This document shows positions 5,001-6,191 of a stretch of DNA of 6,191 bases, piece by piece (position 1 is the first letter of the stretch; each line of letters opens with the position of its first letter). The notes beneath the pieces were generated by a model that saw nothing but the letters and a program-made list of their open reading frames with translations, was not told the origin of the DNA and did no database searches. Source of the stretch: CALFCX01 sp964603025 (lineage in GTDB: Bacteria > Margulisbacteria > WOR-1 > JAKLHX01); the NCBI GenBank assembly GCA_964603025.1, contig CAZRTO010000062.1, positions 1 to 6,191 of the forward strand, read 5' to 3'. The translations under genes and the position numbers were made by a program.

Positions 5001-6191
5001 CTCTTCTTCGGAATGGCCTTGGTACAATACTTTCGAGTAACCATTGCCTGACATGGTAACTGTGGTGCCGAGCGGGGTTCTTCTCATCTCGATTATATAA
5101 GACACTTGGGGCTCATCAAACTGTTCTCTGTCCTCGTTGTACCTTTCACCCATTACGGTTATTCTTGTATAATTTTCCTGAAGGATCTTTTCCCCCACAA
5201 ATTCCCGATAGATCTCTTTTTTGCCGTGTGCTACCTTTTCGACATCTATGGCGTCTATCTGTGCAGAGGTGGGTCGGGCTCCGCGGGCAGTCTGTGCGCG
5301 GTTGCTATTGTTAACAATAGAATTCCCGACCATGCAATCGTAGGAATAAATCCTCGCGAGTTTTATATCTATAGGATCAAGCGGGAAATACGGATTTGTG
5401 ACAGACTCCGTTTTCGCTTGTCCAGGCTCAATTGCTGTTTTTACGCTCCAGACCATCACTTCATTGCGCTGATCGTCGTATCCGAGCACTTTATGCCAGT
5501 ATCTGGACCTGACTTCCTGATTTTGCCTTGAGGAATCAGTTGTATAGCTGTATTCAGTTCCGTTAATATCGGTTCCCCACTGCCACGGACTTTCGTAGCT
5601 CTGGGATGCGGTATAATCGTCTATCCATCTTGTTCTTCCGGCTTCCACTCTCTTTGTTCCATAGGTTGCTTCCAGATTGGCGAAGAACGTCGCGTTCTTG
5701 CCAAGCCAGTCGATCTTGCGGGCGTATCTTGCGTATGCGGTCAGCTCCCAGGTGGTGTAATCAAAGTCTTCATAGTGCAGGTCTACTTTCCCCTTGAGCC
5801 CTATGGTCAGATGCCTGTTCAGTTTTGTCTCTACGCCGGCCTTTATGCCTATGATCTCGTTGTCAGAACCGGAGGCTCCTCTGCTTCTAGAATAATCTAT
5901 TCCCGCGTTGGCCCTTACTTTGCCCCTGTTGTATTCAATGCCCAGGCCCGCGTCAAAGGAACCGTGATTGTACGCTCCAAGCCGCATCCTGACACCCAGT
6001 GTTTTTTGCGGGTTTACAAAGAAGAATCCCTCGGCGCTGCCGCCGTCCTTGGAGAACGAGAGCTGGATATGGCCTCTTTCAAAAGCTCTCCTGTAGGCGA
6101 TATTCAGGTCCTCGTTGTTGTTTGTGGTGATCGACAGGGTTTCCGGGTTGAGCAGCCTTAGCTGGTCTTCTATCCACCATCCGGGAGCCAC
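2043..6191 (-). CDS. Large protein of unknown function: beta-barrel-like region, helical region with GYI(D/N)xxG repeats, basic tail (5' end outside window)
   Basis: At least 1382 codons without a stop, ending in TAG at 2043-2045. The frame is open at the right edge, so the true start is beyond it; the GTG at 6189-6191 is just the edge codon. Numbering residues from that edge: about 53-180 is a series of amphipathic beta-strands with aromatic ends (RMRLGAY, DAGLGIEY, ANAGIDYSR, LKGKVDLHY, LTAYARYAR, FFANLEATYG), as in outer-membrane barrels or autotransporter-like domains. About 181-420 is a mixed insert with one cysteine (C286). About 425-560 again looks like beta-strands (GLGLGVRAG, TIGLDAGIA, NVKFGNVGIGL, SLTYTF). 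About 590-1290 is mainly helical and charged, with a likely coiled coil near 745-780, a basic segment at 781-820 and three repeat units at 825-870, 1188-1240 and 1245-1290. About 1320-1382 is a Pro/Ala/Gln linker ending in RSRRR. Only two cysteines are seen. I recognise no enzyme motif or named family. Envelope location is inferred from the strands; the signal peptide, if any, is outside the window. The gene seems monocistronic at its 3' end, with its own terminator 40 bases downstream. Confidence 0.9.
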   Translation of the reverse strand: MAPGWWIEDQLRLLNPETLSITTNNNEDLNIAYRRAFERGHIQLSFSKDGGSAEGFFFVNPQKTLGVRMRLGAYNHGSFDAGLGIEYNRGKVRANAGIDYSRSRGASGSDNEIIGIKAGVETKLNRHLTIGLKGKVDLHYEDFDYTTWELTAYARYARKIDWLGKNATFFANLEATYGTKRVEAGRTRWIDDYTASQSYESPWQWGTDINGTEYSYTTDSSRQNQEVRSRYWHKVLGYDDQRNEVMVWSVKTAIEPGQAKTESVTNPYFPLDPIDIKLARIYSYDCMVGNSIVNNSNRAQTARGARPTSAQIDAIDVEKVAHGKKEIYREFVGEKILQENYTRITVMGERYNEDREQFDEPQVSYIIEMRRTPLGTTVTMSGNGYSKVLYQGHSEEEAILKIAEFYRIRGEMGVTKAFHLKKPNITVETTLSLFGEYESTSDVPLKENEWANTDDTYRYGLGLGVRAGQGPVTIGLDAGIANTNGDWDTYWSMSQTLAMSPEAGLTTRFGPNGLQGNVKFGNVGIGLDSNANPSLTYTFRNGVRSGNTQLLGETTVGISAAGPVVNGVPLASANPAGLAIGSLVVAYNSEKNINNKRAILRELTIELFGSDDPYLSALLKRKLDDKFVEIGQNTANWLQDSSRIPVLNILTMLGGTRRAKNEGIIERETGELLDTLAVLGERGAFDWMENEEGELLPENELLIRAYAQGAAVVADRSAILKASPWAESMLDDLFLNPDDDVLVFAPEFEEVVASLQLNEKQAASLMRSYEKAKEGAEEKHGVIRKIADGITTPIRGITRIFNPKNAPGKVSSRSFRSVGKKTGQIWQDLISAGYIDQKGVVLSDAEISLAGLSEENYTLTERYKITQVLNESIKRRAAENVDLEELRQQSVPSVETEEELRSAMHDKLFEDSMYLIYRLIDQKGNSPETRAQIGQILAQLPPTMRKQLEHFVNQFPAEYLGELNAGVKVAVERPQNAEAPAPASRQKPVLVEAEVFAREALAQDSTADRLALEESAVNRVKGAQPDVLAGALFEELKAAIASGNSDGIYSAAIGLFTIAGTSPSNAGMIAEILGNTASPDFAVVSGALSEIRDKLVDFYTNRRPGSKKVFGGRKEKVKVEGAWGNGSRSLKAEFTVEEYIAAAINGRVMEQTIIKNARTVAMKDFRGIEVNGSVSISDFSEIVADNDILYAQLQRNGYIDINGMVTDAFRTVKKSSQLALSEYYDATQCEKIFQILSDALNESVVFSLLINRGYINQNGVIMQDLRQISAQEMDLPYHETVKADIFAVLTGDKTGTKPAFVRDRSIPGIRREVRTNYSSATPAAAADETTRARLDIRPVQETPAEQKAPVQQPVEDEKAARAARRDAARQRYGVGTHRSRRR
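2322..2459 (-). repeat. GYI(D/N)xxG protein repeat, unit 3
   Basis: Residues 1245-1290 of the large protein. The unit reads VFSLLINRGYINQNGVI, followed by a Leu/Asp/Glu-rich stretch with DLPYHETVKADIFAVLTG. It lines up with units 1 and 2 at the leading helix, the GYI(D/N)xxGV core, a Leu-(x)-(x)-Tyr position and a closing helix. It follows unit 2 almost without a gap. Confidence 0.6.
2472..2630 (-). repeat. GYI(D/N)xxG protein repeat, unit 2
   Basis: Residues 1188-1240 of the large protein: ILYAQLQRNGYIDINGMV, then a variable stretch, then LALSEYYDATQCEKIFQIL. Core residues shared with the other units are the Gly-Tyr-Ile-Asp, the Gly three residues later, a Leu-Ser/Pro-x-Tyr and the closing hydrophobic helix. 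It contains one of the protein's two cysteines (C1229). Confidence 0.6.
3582..3719 (-). repeat. GYI(D/N)xxG protein repeat, unit 1
   Basis: Residues 825-870 of the large protein: IWQDLISAGYIDQKGVVL, then a variable stretch, then TLTERYKITQVLNESI. It is separated from units 2 and 3 by about 320 residues of other helical sequence. A possible decayed relative at residues 907-925 (MYLIYRLIDQKGNS) shares the IDQKG core and a 15-base identity in DNA (3420-3434 and 3675-3689) but lacks the GY pair. Confidence 0.55.

Noticed and set aside
5106..5531. 141-codon open frame on the plus strand
   Set aside because: Lies wholly antisense to the large gene. Its peptide is an irregular mix of Phe, Leu, Cys and His without domain features, as expected of a shadow frame.
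6189..6191. GTG at the window edge as the start codon of the large gene
   Set aside because: The frame has no upstream stop inside the window, no ribosome site can be seen, and the first residues do not look like a signal peptide. It is the first codon available, not a supported start.

Overview
The window looks like chromosomal DNA of an uncultured bacterium with a two-membrane envelope and a G+C content judged by eye to be near 50 %. The pairing of a Clp ATPase 3' end with radA recalls the Firmicutes order clpC-radA. However, the long beta-strand-rich protein on the other strand suggests an outer membrane. The style of this gene (very long, family unrecognised, tail rich in Ala, Pro and Arg) is what I would expect from candidate phyla such as Omnitrophota. 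That placement is a guess, not something the sequence proves.

Layout. Bases 1-146 (+) are the 3' end of an ATP-dependent Clp unfoldase gene, ClpC-like. Its stop overlaps the ATG of radA by one base, so the two are probably one translationally coupled unit. radA (146-1492, +) is complete and canonical: four-cysteine zinc finger, RecA/DnaB-type ATPase core, KNRFG motif and Lon-like C-terminal domain. It ends inside a GGCCC-rich hairpin that probably terminates transcription in both directions.

Convergent to radA is a small hypothetical gene (1543-1788, -; 81 aa, or 99 aa from an upstream TTG). Behind it, 1843-2042 is non-coding. It holds an inverted repeat around a -10-like box, then a dense cluster of GGCCC repeats that includes a strong leftward terminator.

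From 2043 to the right edge, one uninterrupted reading frame (-; at least 1382 codons) fills the remaining two thirds of the window. The encoded protein continues beyond the edge. Its visible N-terminal 560 residues contain two stretches of beta-barrel-like strands separated by a non-barrel insert. The next 800 residues are mostly helical and contain three copies of a 'GYI[DN]xxG' repeat. It ends in a Pro/Ala-rich linker and a very basic tail. I cannot assign it to a named family.

How the genes relate. The Clp-RadA pair is housekeeping: protein quality control and recombination/DNA repair. The leftward genes show no functional link to it and meet it only at the shared terminator. The two points most worth following are the large protein's architecture and the GGCCC repeat clusters at the 3' ends of all three complete or 3'-complete downstream genes.
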